This document shows, in pieces, positions 54,951 to 64,000 of a stretch of 64,000 nt of DNA. Source of the stretch: Humulus lupulus (Eukaryota > Streptophyta > Magnoliopsida > Rosales > Cannabaceae); assembly GCF_963169125.1 (NCBI RefSeq), contig NC_084799.1, forward strand, positions 68,192,143 to 68,256,142. Direction: 5' to 3'. The notes beneath the pieces are model-generated. The model saw only the letters and a program-made list of their open reading frames with translations. It was not told the DNA's origin and did not search any database. The translations under genes were made by a program, and so were the position numbers. Position 1 is the first letter of the stretch; every line of letters starts with the position of its first letter.

Positions 54951-55479
54951 GTATGGTTTACCAGAACCTCAAGTGTTGAATCACTCATCTGTTTAAGAGC
55001 TATAAGCTCTGTGTGATTATGATAATAATCAGTTGTTAATATCTATATGCATTACTGTGTTTTCTTGTTGGGCCTTGGCTCATGGGTGCTATGTGGTGCA
55101 GGTAAAGGGAAAGAAAAGCTCACACAGCCTTGAGTGGAGAGCTTAGGTGGTGATGTGTACATATGCGGTCACTTGACCACCACGGCCAAGGAGTTCTCAG
55201 AGGAACTAGGGGGTTTACCCTATTTTTGCCGCTTAGGACGGCGGGTTTGTAAATTTGAAACAGTAATGACCATTTTGAGTTGTAAATAACTTGTAAAAGA
55301 TTTTATGGGCCCATGAATAGTTTTATGTATTAAATAAAATATATCCTTTCCTTTTTATTGGTTTTCCACCTTAGCCTGTTAATAACACTTAGATGCACGT
55401 TTTTAACCAAAGGACTCGGGTAGCGAGTCAAATTTCCGGTTCACCGTAACTGTTCTGGGGTAACCAGGGCGTTACAACT

Positions 55480-55491
55480 CGGTATCAGAGC
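55480..55491 (+). other. Primer-binding site of element E (tRNA-iMet type)
   Basis: CGGTATCAGAGC three bases after the LTR; first base C instead of T compared with D, G and the copia element. Confidence 0.8.
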
Positions 55492-55920
55492 GTGCCAAGG
55501 TTAGGGTTCCTATAGACTGGCTGGGCATGTACACACATCACTGAAGTCAAGCTCGACTCATGGTTTGGTAACTATTTATGTAGTTATATGTATAACTGCT
55601 TAAATATAGTATATATGCTTTCCATGTATGCATGAGTCACCATGTTAAACCTGTGCCCTAAAATATTATATCTTCAGCAAATGTGTGCTAATTAGTACTG
55701 AGATTGCTGTAACATACTTATCAGTATGGCTGTTTATGAATTATTATGTGATACATGGTGAGTGCTAAATGTTATAAACATGTATCGGCCTGTATATTGT
55801 ATGACTGTGGAATATGATAATTGTCTGCTTGTTCTTGGACCGTAAGGCAGCAAGAGGTTTAGTTATTACTACCTGACTGGCCGTATTGATCATTATTTCA
55901 GTAAGGTATCAGTAATAAGA
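55492..55920 (+). other. Leader between primer site and gag of element E
   Basis: AT-rich and non-coding. It ends with an acceptor-like CATTATTTCAG (to 55901), 19 bp before the gag ATG. Confidence 0.55.
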
Positions 55921-57642
55921 ATGAACCCAGGGCAGACAGATACTTTAGCTGGCCAGAGTGATCAAGGCCAGAATAATAACAGTCAGGGTCAGGAAAATGA
56001 CCAGTCACAGATTCCACAGCCAGCTCCTGTAAACTGGCAGCAGATAGTTAGTGATCTGTAGGCAACAATGTTGAGACAGGGAGAAGAGCTTTGTCTCCTG
56101 AAACAGCAACAAGCGCCTGCAGTGGCCAGTGTATCAGAGGCACCTCCTGTGTCGGTGCCAGCAGCAGAGCATCTGCCTGAGGTTGGAAATAAATGGGTGC
56201 CTCTTTATGAAAGGTTCAGGAAGCAACAACCTCCAGTTTTTTAGGGCAGTGCGGATCCTGCCAAGGCAGAGCAATTGATGAGTATGATTACCACCATCTT
56301 AGATTTCATAAGGGTGGATGGTAACGATAGGGTGGCCTGTGCCACTTATATGTTTCAGGAAGATGCCCGGATTTGGTGGGAGGTTATTACCCAGACCAGA
56401 AATGTAAATGCCCTGAGTTGGGAAGAGTTTCAAACTCTGTTTAATGAGAAATACTGCAATGATTCCATCAGGGCAGCTAAAGCTGAGGAGTTTATTAGGC
56501 TACTTCAGGGAAGTTTGTTAGTCACTGAGTATGCCTTAAAGTTTGATCGTTTGGCAAAGTTTGCCATGGAACTGGTGCCCACTGATGGGACCAGAAGAGA
56601 GAGATTTCTTTAGGGGCTACAGCCCAGATTAGCCCATGATGTACGTATCACCACTGTGGCTGGGGTTACTACCTATGTACAAGTGGTTGAGAAGGCACTC
56701 ACAGCTGAGAGTGCAGAGAATAAGATCTGGCATGATAGTGCAGCCATAAAGGATTTAAGGAGGACAGGTCCTCCATTTGTGGGTTCTGGTAGGGGTGTCG
56801 GCCCTAGTGATCAGAAGAGGAAGGTTCCTGACACCTTCCCAGTTCCAGGTCCTGATAGGCGGCCCTGTGGTATTTCAATGGGTCGTCCAGGTGGTAGTGA
56901 AGTCTGGAAGACTCGTCCTAAATGCCCTAGATGCAAGAGGCGTCATTTGGGAGAGTGTAGGGCAAAATCCTGCTATTTGTGTGGAGCAGTAGGTCATTTT
57001 AAGAAGGATTGCCTTCAGGCTAGAAAAGAAGAACCTAGGAAAGCGAACAGCTACGCCCCAGCTCGAGTGTTCGCGTTGACACAAGCAGAAGCTGAGGCTT
57101 CTCCCTCAGTTGTTACAGGTCAGCTTCTTAGTGCTGGAAACCCTTATAATGTATTGATTGATTCTGGTGCTACACATTCTTTTGTTGCTAGTAGTAGTAT
57201 TGATAGACTGTGTAGACCCTGTGTTTTTTATGCTGTGGGGTTTGGAACTTTGTTACCCACTGGAGAGTTAGTGGTATCTAGGAGATGGGTCAGAACTTTG
57301 CCAGTGACAGTGGAGGGCAGAGAGTTATCAGTGGATTTGATAGAGTTGGTTATGACTGACTTCGATATGATATTGGGTATGGATTGGTTAGCAAACTATA
57401 GGGCAACCATTGATTGCAGAAGGAAGATGGTCACCTTTGAGCCTGAAGGTGAGGATCCTTTTGTGTTTGTTGGTACCGTGCATGGACCTCGCATACCTAT
57501 GATTTCTGTATTGAGGGCTAGGGATCTGTTACAAGGAGGTTGCATTGGATTCTTGGCCAGTGTGGTTGATACCACTCAGGTTGTGCCAGTGAGACCAGAC
57601 TTGTTTGTGAATTCCTGGACGTGTTTCTGGAAGATTTGCTAG
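55921..57642 (+). pseudogene. gag and protease of element E
   Basis: Starts at ATG 55921 (MNPGQTDTLAGQSDQGQNNN) and stays in one frame to 57642, with TAG at 56059, 56242 and 56611. Capsid core: ILDFIRVDGNDRVACATYMF, EDARIWWEVI, FQTLFNEKYC and LLVTEYALKFDRLAKFAM. Two zinc knuckles follow: CPRCKRRHLGEC (56923 on) and an intact CYLCGAVGHFKKDC (56971-57012). The protease has the active-site DSGATHSFV (DSG at 57160-57168) and [11 protein letters not shown] small deletion near 57590 (where D reads [11 protein letters not shown]) shifts the frame and ends it at 57642. Confidence 0.87.
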
Positions 57643-58979
57643 GGTTGCCACCACACAGAGAAATTGAGTTCGTTATAGAACTAGCACCAGGGACGGAGCC
57701 AGTGTCTAGAGCACCTTACAGAGTGGCCCCAGCTGAGTAGAAAGAATTAAAGGTACATTTGCAAGAGCTGTTAGATTTGGGTTTCATCAGACCTAGTTTC
57801 TCACCTTGGGGTGCACCAGTTCTGTTTGTAAAGAAGAAGGATGGTTCTCTGAGGATGTGTATTGATTACAGGGAACTGAATAAGTTGACAATTAAGAACA
57901 AGTATCATTTGCCAAGGATAGATGATCTGTTTGATCAATTGCAAGGTAAGAAGGTATTCTCAAAGATCGACCTTCGTTCTGGTTATCATCAGTTGAGGGT
58001 CAAGGAGGGAGACATACCAAAGACTACTTTTTGTACCAAGTATGGGCATTATGAGTTTTTAGTCATGTCATTTGGATTGACTAATGCCCCTGCTGCTTTT
58101 ATGGATCTGATGAACAGAGTGTTCAAGGATTATTTGGACCAGTTTGTGATTGTCTTCATCGATGATATTATAGTATATTCTCAGTTTGAGTCAGAGCGTG
58201 AACAACATCTGAGGTTGGTTCTACAGAGACTGAGGGAGCACAGACTATTTGCTAAATTCAATAAATGTGAGTTCTGGTTATCTCAGGTGTCTTTTCTTGG
58301 GCACATTGTCAGTAAGGAGGGGATTAAGGTAGATCCAGCGAAGATTGAGGTGGTCATAAATTGGCCAAGGCCAAAGAATGCTTCTGAGGTTAGAAGTTTC
58401 CTTGGATCGGCAGGGTATTATAGGCATTTCGTGGAAGGGTTCTCAAAGATTGCTACTGCATTGACTGAGCTGACACGCAAGAGTCAGAAATTTGTGTGGT
58501 CAGATAAGTGTGAGAACAGCTTCCAGGAACTGAAGCAGAGATTGATTATAGCTCCGATTCTGAGTCTCCTGACAGATCAGGAGAAGTTTGTGATTTATTG
58601 TGATGCTTCTCATCAGGGTTTGGGCTGTGTTCTGATGCAGTCAGAGAAGGTAATTGCTTATGCTTCTCGTCAGTTGAAGGAGTATGAAAAGAGATATCCC
58701 ACTCATGATCTAGAGTTGGCGGCTATGGTATTTGCTTTAAAGATATGGAGACATTATCTTTATGGAGAAAAGTGTGAAATTTATACAGATCACAAGAGCC
58801 TGAAATACTTCTTCACCCAGAAAGACTTGAATATGAGACAAAGGAGGTTGCTAGAGTTAGTGAAAGATTATGACTGTGAGATTCTATATCATCCAGGAAA
58901 GGCCAACGTGGTAGCTGATGCTTTAAGCTGGAAGGGTCCGGGACAGATTTATGGTATGAGGCTGATAGCTAGAGAGTGA
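57590..58979 (+). pseudogene. Reverse transcriptase and RNase H of element E
   Basis: Read in the shifted frame from [20 protein letters not shown], one TAG at 57738, then clean to 58979. [77 protein letters not shown] and catalytic FIDDIIVYS (58154 on). RNase H has all expected acids: [48 protein letters not shown] and [16 protein letters not shown] (usually ADALSRK). A TGA at 58977-58979 separates it from integrase in the same frame. Confidence 0.88.
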
Positions 58980-58988
58980 GCAGATGAT

Positions 58989-60478
58989 ATGACCAGAGCT
59001 AGTATAGAGTTGCTGGTGGGCCAGTTGGCTAATATTACGCTACAGTATACGCTGTTGGAGAGAATCAAGGAGGGTCAGTTGAGTGATCCACAGCTGATCA
59101 AGATCAAAGAGGATGTTTTGGCTAGAGCATTAAGAGATTATACAATGTCTGAGTTAGGCTTGTTGAGATACAAGGGGCGGATATGTCTTCCGTTAGACAC
59201 TGCTTTGAGACGAGAGATTCTGGATGAATCTCATACTACACCTTACTCTTTGCATCCAGGCACCACGAAGATGTATCAGGATGTGAGATCGTTGTATTGG
59301 TGGCTGGGGATGAAGAGGGATGTAGTGGAGTATGTGGCTAAGTGCTTGGCATGCCAGCAGGTCAAGGCTGAGCATCAGAGGCCGGCAGGGTTATTACAGC
59401 CTCTAGATATCCCAGAGTGGAAGTGGGAGGACATCATGATGGATTTCATGGTGGGCTTACCCAGGACTGTTGGTCAGCATGATTCTATTTGGGTGATAGT
59501 GGATCGCTACACCAAGTCAGCTCACTTTCTGCTAGTGAGGACTACTTATACAGTTGACCAGTATGCAGATCTCTATGTGAGAGAGATCGTGCGCCTCCAT
59601 GGAGCGCCTAGGTCGATCGTTTCAGATCGGGATCCAATTTTTACTTCCAAGTTCTGGGGGAGTTTATAGAAGGCCATGGGGACACAGTTGAAGTTCAGTA
59701 CTGCTTATCATCCTCAGACAGATGGGCAATCTGAGAGGACGATCCAGATATTGGAGGACATGCTGCGAGCATGTGTGTTGGACTTTGGTGGATCTTGGAG
59801 TAAGTATCTACCTTTGATAGAGTTCTCCTACAACAACAGTTACCAGTCTACCATTGGAGTTGCACCTTATGAGATGCTGTATGGTAGGAAATGCAGATCT
59901 CCCATTCATTGGGATGAGGCGGGTGAAAGGAGATACTTGGGTCCTGAGGCAATTCAGAGGACAGTGAAGCCATTGAGAAAATTAGAGCTCAAATGCTCGC
60001 TTCTCAGAGTAGACAGAAGAGCTATGCAGATCCCAAGCGCAGGAACGTGGAATTCCAAGTGGGAGACTATGTCTTCCTTAGAGTCTCGCCATGGAAAGGG
60101 GTGAGAAGGTTTGGGAAGAAGAGCAAGCTGAGCCCTAGGTTTGTAGGTCCATTTGAGATCCTGGAGAGGATTGGTCAAGTGGCTTACAGATTTGCTTTGC
60201 CTCCGGCATTGTTAGCCGTGCATAATGTATTTCATGTATCAGCTCTTCGGAGGTATGTATCTAATGTGAATCTTATTTTGAGCTATGAAGATCTGGAGCT
60301 TGAGCTAGATCTCTCCTTTGAGGAGCAGCCAGTTCAGATACTTGACAGAAAGGATAAGGTTCTCAGGAATAAGACGATACCTTTGGTTAAGGTGTTGTGG
60401 AGGAACAGCAAGGTCGAAGAAGCGACCTGGGAGCTGGAGTCAGGTATGCAAAGTTAGTATCCCGAGCTGTTCAGGTAA
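58989..60478 (+). pseudogene. Integrase with divergent chromodomain of element E
   Basis: Zinc-binding part: ESHTTPYSLHPGTTKMYQDV and CLACQQVKAEHQRPAGLL (both Cys kept). Catalytic core: MMDFMVGLPRTVGQHDSIWV, IVSDRDPIFTSKFW, TAG at 59667 in place of Gln, then FSTAYHPQTDGQSERTIQIL, giving D, D and E. A one-base loss near 59957 shifts the frame; the C-terminus resumes as MLASQSRQKSYADPKRRNVE, FQVGDYVFLRVSPWKGVRRF, LSPRFVGPFEILERIGQVAY and FHVSALRRYV. The chromodomain-like end reads VKVLWRNSKVEEATWELESG, TAG at 60455, then YPELFR and TAA (60476-60478). Chromodomains direct insertion to marked chromatin in this lineage. Confidence 0.88.
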
Positions 60479-60500
60479 ATTTCGAGGACGAAATTTCTGT

Positions 60501-60510
60501 AAGGAGGGGA
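60501..60510 (+). other. Polypurine tract of element E
   Basis: AAGGAGGGGA, four bases before the 3' LTR. Confidence 0.85.
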
Positions 60511-60514
60511 TAGT

Positions 60515-62956
60515 TGTAATGCCCTGAAATCCCAAATGCGGTTTAATGGCTGGATTAATAGGCTGAGAGGGCCATAACTGTTTAATTATGCCATTAAATG
60601 AATATATGCATGTTTATGTGAATTATATTTTAATATGATGTTAAATACATGCATGTGGGTCCACATTTCAAGACAGGGGTATTTTGGTAATTTGGCCTGT
60701 TGAGGGCGCAATTGTATATTTGTTTGTATGTCAGTGATATATTGTTGAGGCCACATTATAATGTGGATTTGTTCGAGCTTTTCGGCATGAGACGATCTTT
60801 GAATATTAAGTAGCGGTTTAGTCATAACGGGATATGAATTATTGGTATTTGGGAATATCGAGAATAGTGGGAATTTGAGAGTGTTAATTATGATTAACAA
60901 AATAGGTGAAAGATGATGATTTTACCCTTAGGAGGCTTTAGAAACTTTTGTTTGATCTAGGGGCATTAAGGTCATTTGACTTGAGATATATATGATTTTG
61001 GTAACCTATAGAAGAACAGAACTAAAAGCAGAGCAAGGTTTCTCTCTCCCGTACATCATCTTCCCTCTATCTTCCTTTGGAATTTTTGGTCCCAAATTGA
61101 AGAATTAAGATAGGAAATCAAAGCTTGGAGGTTATAGACTTAGTTCATCTATTGAGGAGGATTCAAAACCAGCTTTAGGTAAGAAATTGTCCATGAATTT
61201 TAAGTTATACTCTGTTTTTCTTTTAGTTTTCAGCCTATAGATTTTGATGTGGATAGTTGGAATTAATGGGAGTTTTGTGTAAGATTGATTGGGTTTTGAT
61301 GAGGGTGTGATGTAGATGAATATTTGGGGTTGAATTGGATGTTTTGGTAAGGTTTGGGATTGGTTTGGAAGGTTGGTTTCAAGGGGAATCGCAAGGAGGG
61401 AAAATCAGAGGTGTTGCAGGTCTGAAGCTGGTGCCCCAGCGCTAGTTGGCAGTGCCTAGGCGCTAGGTCAGTTTCAGGGAATGTTATTTTTAGGGCTCGG
61501 GATGATTTTTAAGGCTAGGGGGTTGGTTTCTCTACCCCTTTTGAGAAGATTGAGAGTCCCGGGAGTGAGGGATTGATTTTGGGAGTGTGGTTTAGATTGT
61601 GAACCATTCATTGATTTACTTTATTAATGGTTTCTAATTGGCTATGATTAGGTAACCGCTAAGGAATCTAAAGGTTGATCGTTCTCAAGGGTCGTTCTTA
61701 TATTAATTCTCACTCGAACCAGAGGTAAGAAAACTGCACCCCATATGTGACATGCATTGTTATTCATGAGGCATGTTGAATGTTTAGATGTGGACATGGA
61801 TTGATTATTGAATGCTTAGCAAATCTTGCTCACCTGTGCATGGTACTGACTAATCAGTCAGATTTGGCAAAGGTGTCAATATCAACTGTGAAGTTGGGAC
61901 TTATTAGTCAAGTTCGGTAGTGGTACTAGGCACTGGTCACACAGTGCTGACTTATAAGTCAGGACAACCTTAGCGTATTTAACGCAAGCCAATAAAGATT
62001 AGATCTAATCAACATCTGCATTAAATGACTCAGAAGAGCGTTAATGCCGGACCGACCTCAAGTTCGATGAAAACTAAAAGCGTTTGTGTGACTTACCCAT
62101 CAGTCACTCATCTGTTAAGTTAGAGACTTACCCATCAGTCTCTCATCTGTTAAGTTAGAGACTAACCCATCAGTCTCTCATCTGTTAAGTTAGAGACTAA
62201 CCCATCAGTCTCTCATCTATTAAGCTAGAGACTTACCCATTAGTCTCTCATCTGTTAAGTTAGAGACTTACCCATCAGTCTCTCATCTGTTTAAGCTAGT
62301 GACTTACCCAGCAGTCACTCAACTGTTTAAGCTAAGTGACTTACCCAGCAGTCACTCAACTTTTTAAGCTAGTGACTTACCCAGCAGTCACTCATCTATT
62401 TAAATTAGTGACTTGCTTGTCAGTCACTCAGTATGGTTTACCAGAACCTCAAGTTTTGAATCACTCATCTGTTTAAGAGCTATAAGCTCTGTGTGATTAT
62501 AATAATAATCAGTTGTTAATATCTATATGCATTACTGTGTTTTCTTGCTGGGCCTTGGCTCATGGGTGCTATGTGGTGCAGGTAAAGGGAAAGAAAAGCT
62601 CACCCAGCCTTGAGTGGAGAGCTTAGGTGGTGATGTGTACATAAGCGGTCGCTTGACCACCACGGCCAAGGAGTTCTCAGAGGAACTAGGGGGTTTACCC
62701 TATTTTTGCCGCTTAGGACGGCGAGTTTGTAAAGTTGAAACAGTAATGACCATTTTGAGTTGTAAGTAACTTATAAAAGATTTTATGCGCCCATGAATAG
62801 TTTTATGTATTAAATAAAATATATCCTTTCCTTTTTATTGGTTTTCCACCTTAGCCTGTTAATAACACTTAGATGCACATTTTTAACCAAAGGACTCTGG
62901 TAGCGAGTCAAATTTCCGGTTCACCGTAACTGTTCTGGGGTAACCAGGGCGTTACA
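60515..62956 (+). repeat. 3' LTR of element E
   Basis: 2,442 bp, colinear with the 5' LTR. Net length difference is +54 bp: about 105 bp more from three extra 35-bp units, and 51 bp less from loss of one copy of a hairpin unit between two GCCCCAGCGCTA repeats (5' LTR about 54010-54070; 3' LTR 61433). Donor- and acceptor-like sites are at 61725 and 62581. Confidence 0.93.
62085..62432 (+). repeat. 35-bp dyad array in 3' LTR of E (10 units)
   Basis: Ten units of GTGACT...AGTCAC or GAGACT...AGTCTC type; the last is divergent (GTGACTTGCTTGTCAGTCAC). Confidence 0.9.
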
Positions 62957-63453
62957 CTTGTCCATATATCTATCATGTTCCTTGTAACAGGTGGTATCTC
63001 TTGTGAACATGTTCCTAAGGATCTTTGGGAGAAGATTTCGTCAAAGTCTCACTTCGGGAGGAAGAGATCACTCGATATTCTTTGAAGGGATTTCAAGAGA
63101 ATAGCATTTCATCAAAACTAGATTTGTAGAGAAGAGTACAACAAGATTGCGGCAACAGTTTAAGAGGTAGTCTTACATTGTTTAAGTCAATGTTTTTATA
63201 CACATTATTTTTTTTCTAATTGGTTTATTCTCTGGGCATGGCCCCCATGGATGTAGGTTATCCAAAAGGATTTTTTAACCATGTAAAAATTATCGTTTGT
63301 TGATTTTTTACCTATTTTTCTGTTGTCGTCTTAACATTCGTATTAGTTGTGATAACAACACTGGAAATGGTCTAAAAACTTAATCATTATTATGCATTCA
63401 ATTAAGTTGTTTATCTCTAATCACTTGGTAAACATAAAATATGAAATTTCAAT

Positions 63454-63465
63454 TGGTATCAGAGC
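63454..63465 (+). other. Primer-binding site of the copia element (tRNA-iMet type)
   Basis: TGGTATCAGAGC two bases after the LTR end at 63451. Confidence 0.85.
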
Positions 63466-63523
63466 AGGTCACTAAACTCTTAGTGCGATCTTTTATTTTT
63501 CTGTTTGTTTTGTGCCTTGTGAA

Positions 63524-64000
63524 ATGTCTTTTTTTGCAGAAGGTAGTTCTATAAGTTGTCCTCCACTATTGAATGATTCTAACTATCCTTACTGGAAAGT
63601 TAGAATGAAAGCCTTCATCAAATCCCAAGATGAAAGAACTTGGAGATTAATCTTAACAGGCTGGGCACAACATGTTGAAACAGATGACAAAGCTGTCACA
63701 ACAAAGATAAATCTGAACTTGATTGGACCGATGCAGAAGATAAACTGTCAAGTTATAATAATAAGGCATTGCATGATATTTTCAATGGTGTTGGTGAAGG
63801 ATACATAAAATTAATTTCATCTTATGAGTTTGCCAAATACGCTTGGCAAATACTTCAAACTCAGTTTGAGGGAACTATTGATATCAAATGCTCTAGGCAT
63901 GTGATGTTGACCACAAGATTTGAAAATCTTAGAATGACTGAAAGTGAAACTCTTACTTAATTTTATGAGAGATTGTTTGACATTGCTAATGAGTATTTTT
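63524..64000 (+). pseudogene. Ty1/copia gag, N-terminal part (SIRE-like?), runs off the window
   Basis: Start ATG 63524: MSFFAEGSSISCPPLLNDSN, then YPYWKVRMKAFIKSQDERTW, the DUF4219/UBN2-type start of copia gag. A frameshift near 63705 moves the reading frame, which continues LDWTDAEDKLSSYNNKALHD, IFNGVGEGYIKLISSYEFAK, YAWQILQTQFEGT and LTTRFENLRMTESETLT. A TAA at 63958 breaks it, then FYERLFDIANEYF runs to the edge. NYPYWKVRM and FYERL-DIANE are standard copia gag features. The SIRE-type label is a guess from the style of the first 40 residues. Protease, integrase and RT must lie beyond 64000. Confidence 0.78.

Larger units (their letters stand above)
53089..55476 (+). repeat. 5' LTR of element E
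   Basis: 2,388 bp, TGTAATGCCCC...GGGCGTTACA. Order: TATA-like TATATAT (53561), CT-rich leader start, donor-like TTGAG/GTAAGAAA (about 53751), hairpin-rich GCGCCCCAGCGCTA block (53995-54095), second donor-like CAGAG/GTAAGAAAA (54351), dyads TGACTAATTAGTCA and CTGACTTATAAGTCAG, palindrome GATTAGATCTAATC (54623-54636), seven 35-bp units, and acceptor-like GTGCAG/GTAAAGG (55101). Confidence 0.93.
53089..62956 (+). mobile_element. Full-length Tekay/Del-type Ty3/gypsy chromovirus 'E'
   Basis: 9,868 bp with LTRs 53089-55476 and 60515-62956, perfect target duplication CTTGT (53084-53088, 62957-62961), tRNA-iMet primer site, gag-protease-RT-RNase H-integrase in one polyprotein, and polypurine tract. 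The C-terminal VKVLWRNSKVEEATWELE after a VQILDRKDKVLRNKTIPL segment is the divergent chromodomain typical of the Tekay/Del lineage. Stops at 56059, 56242, 56611, 57738, 58977, 59667 and 60455 and frameshifts near 57590 and 59957 make it non-functional, yet nearly everything else is in place. It interrupts the copia LTR. Confidence 0.93.
51840..63451 (+). repeat. 5' LTR of a Ty1/copia element, split by a MITE and by element E
   Basis: The 3' edge (63451, ...GAAATTTCA) is fixed by the adjacent primer site. The copia LTR sequence lies at about 51840-52259, 53045-53088 and 62962-63451, giving roughly 950 bp after removing insertions. A TATAAATA box lies at 52159-52166. The 5' edge is uncertain: TGAAAATC at 51840 pairs with the terminal TTTCA, and TGTTGG at 51899 is an alternative. 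The partner LTR is beyond the window, so I cannot decide. Confidence 0.55.

Noticed and set aside
60586..60900. Minus-strand frame repeated at 53202-53669 and near 34155
   Set aside because: Recurs only because the LTR U3 regions are homologous; no coding motif.

Overview
This 64 kb window is plant nuclear DNA, almost certainly from a eudicot, and it is intergenic heterochromatin-like sequence built of nested LTR retrotransposons separated by AT-rich DNA with small MITE-type DNA transposons. The evidence is Ty3/gypsy elements of two plant lineages (Tekay/Del-type chromoviruses and Tat), a Ty1/copia gag, tRNA-iMet primer-binding sites, GT-AG introns, and hAT-, Mutator- and Harbinger-like MITEs. 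The LTR sequences remind me of Rosales genomes such as Cannabaceae, but that is an impression. No conserved housekeeping gene, tRNA, rRNA, CRISPR array or prokaryotic operon was seen. Elements are labelled A to I here, with E' for the second LTR of E.

Layout. 1-468: probable 3' end of a PIF/Harbinger transposon. 469-3046: a 5'-truncated Tekay-type LTR (A) abutting a Tat fragment (I, 3047-4559, minus). 4560-11502: AT-rich DNA with MITEs, a degenerate minisatellite and one short coding-like fragment. 11503-23152: a complete but mutated Tat element (H, minus strand) with 605-bp LTRs, TSD ATTTA, gag-PR-RT-RNase H-second RNase H-IN, and an antisense, intron-containing gene on the plus strand. 23153-26119: AT-rich DNA with a MITE and a possible small gene (25012-25386, minus). 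26120-35091: an LTR-like segment, then a non-coding LTR element (G) split by two Tekay-type solo LTRs (B with TSD GTGTG, C with TSD GTTAC). 35092-41652: a Tekay element (D) lacking its 3' end, joined directly to a truncated minus-strand Tat element (F, 41653-46634). 46635-51507: AT-rich DNA with a Mutator-type and a GC-rich hAT-type MITE, both with intact TSDs. From about 51.8 kb to the end: a Ty1/copia element whose 5' LTR is split by a MITE and by a full-length Tekay element (E, 53089-62956, TSD CTTGT).

The pol and gag frames I read through carry stops or frameshifts, so nothing here appears able to encode a complete autonomous element. The most interesting structure is in the Tekay-type LTRs. 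They are 2.2-2.7 kb long and share a layout: a TATA-like promoter, a GC-rich block of variable sequence, a conserved splice-donor-like site, an array of short dyads, and a conserved acceptor-like site. Some dyads differ between copies by paired changes that keep the symmetry. The other notable structure is the four-exon antisense gene in Tat element H.
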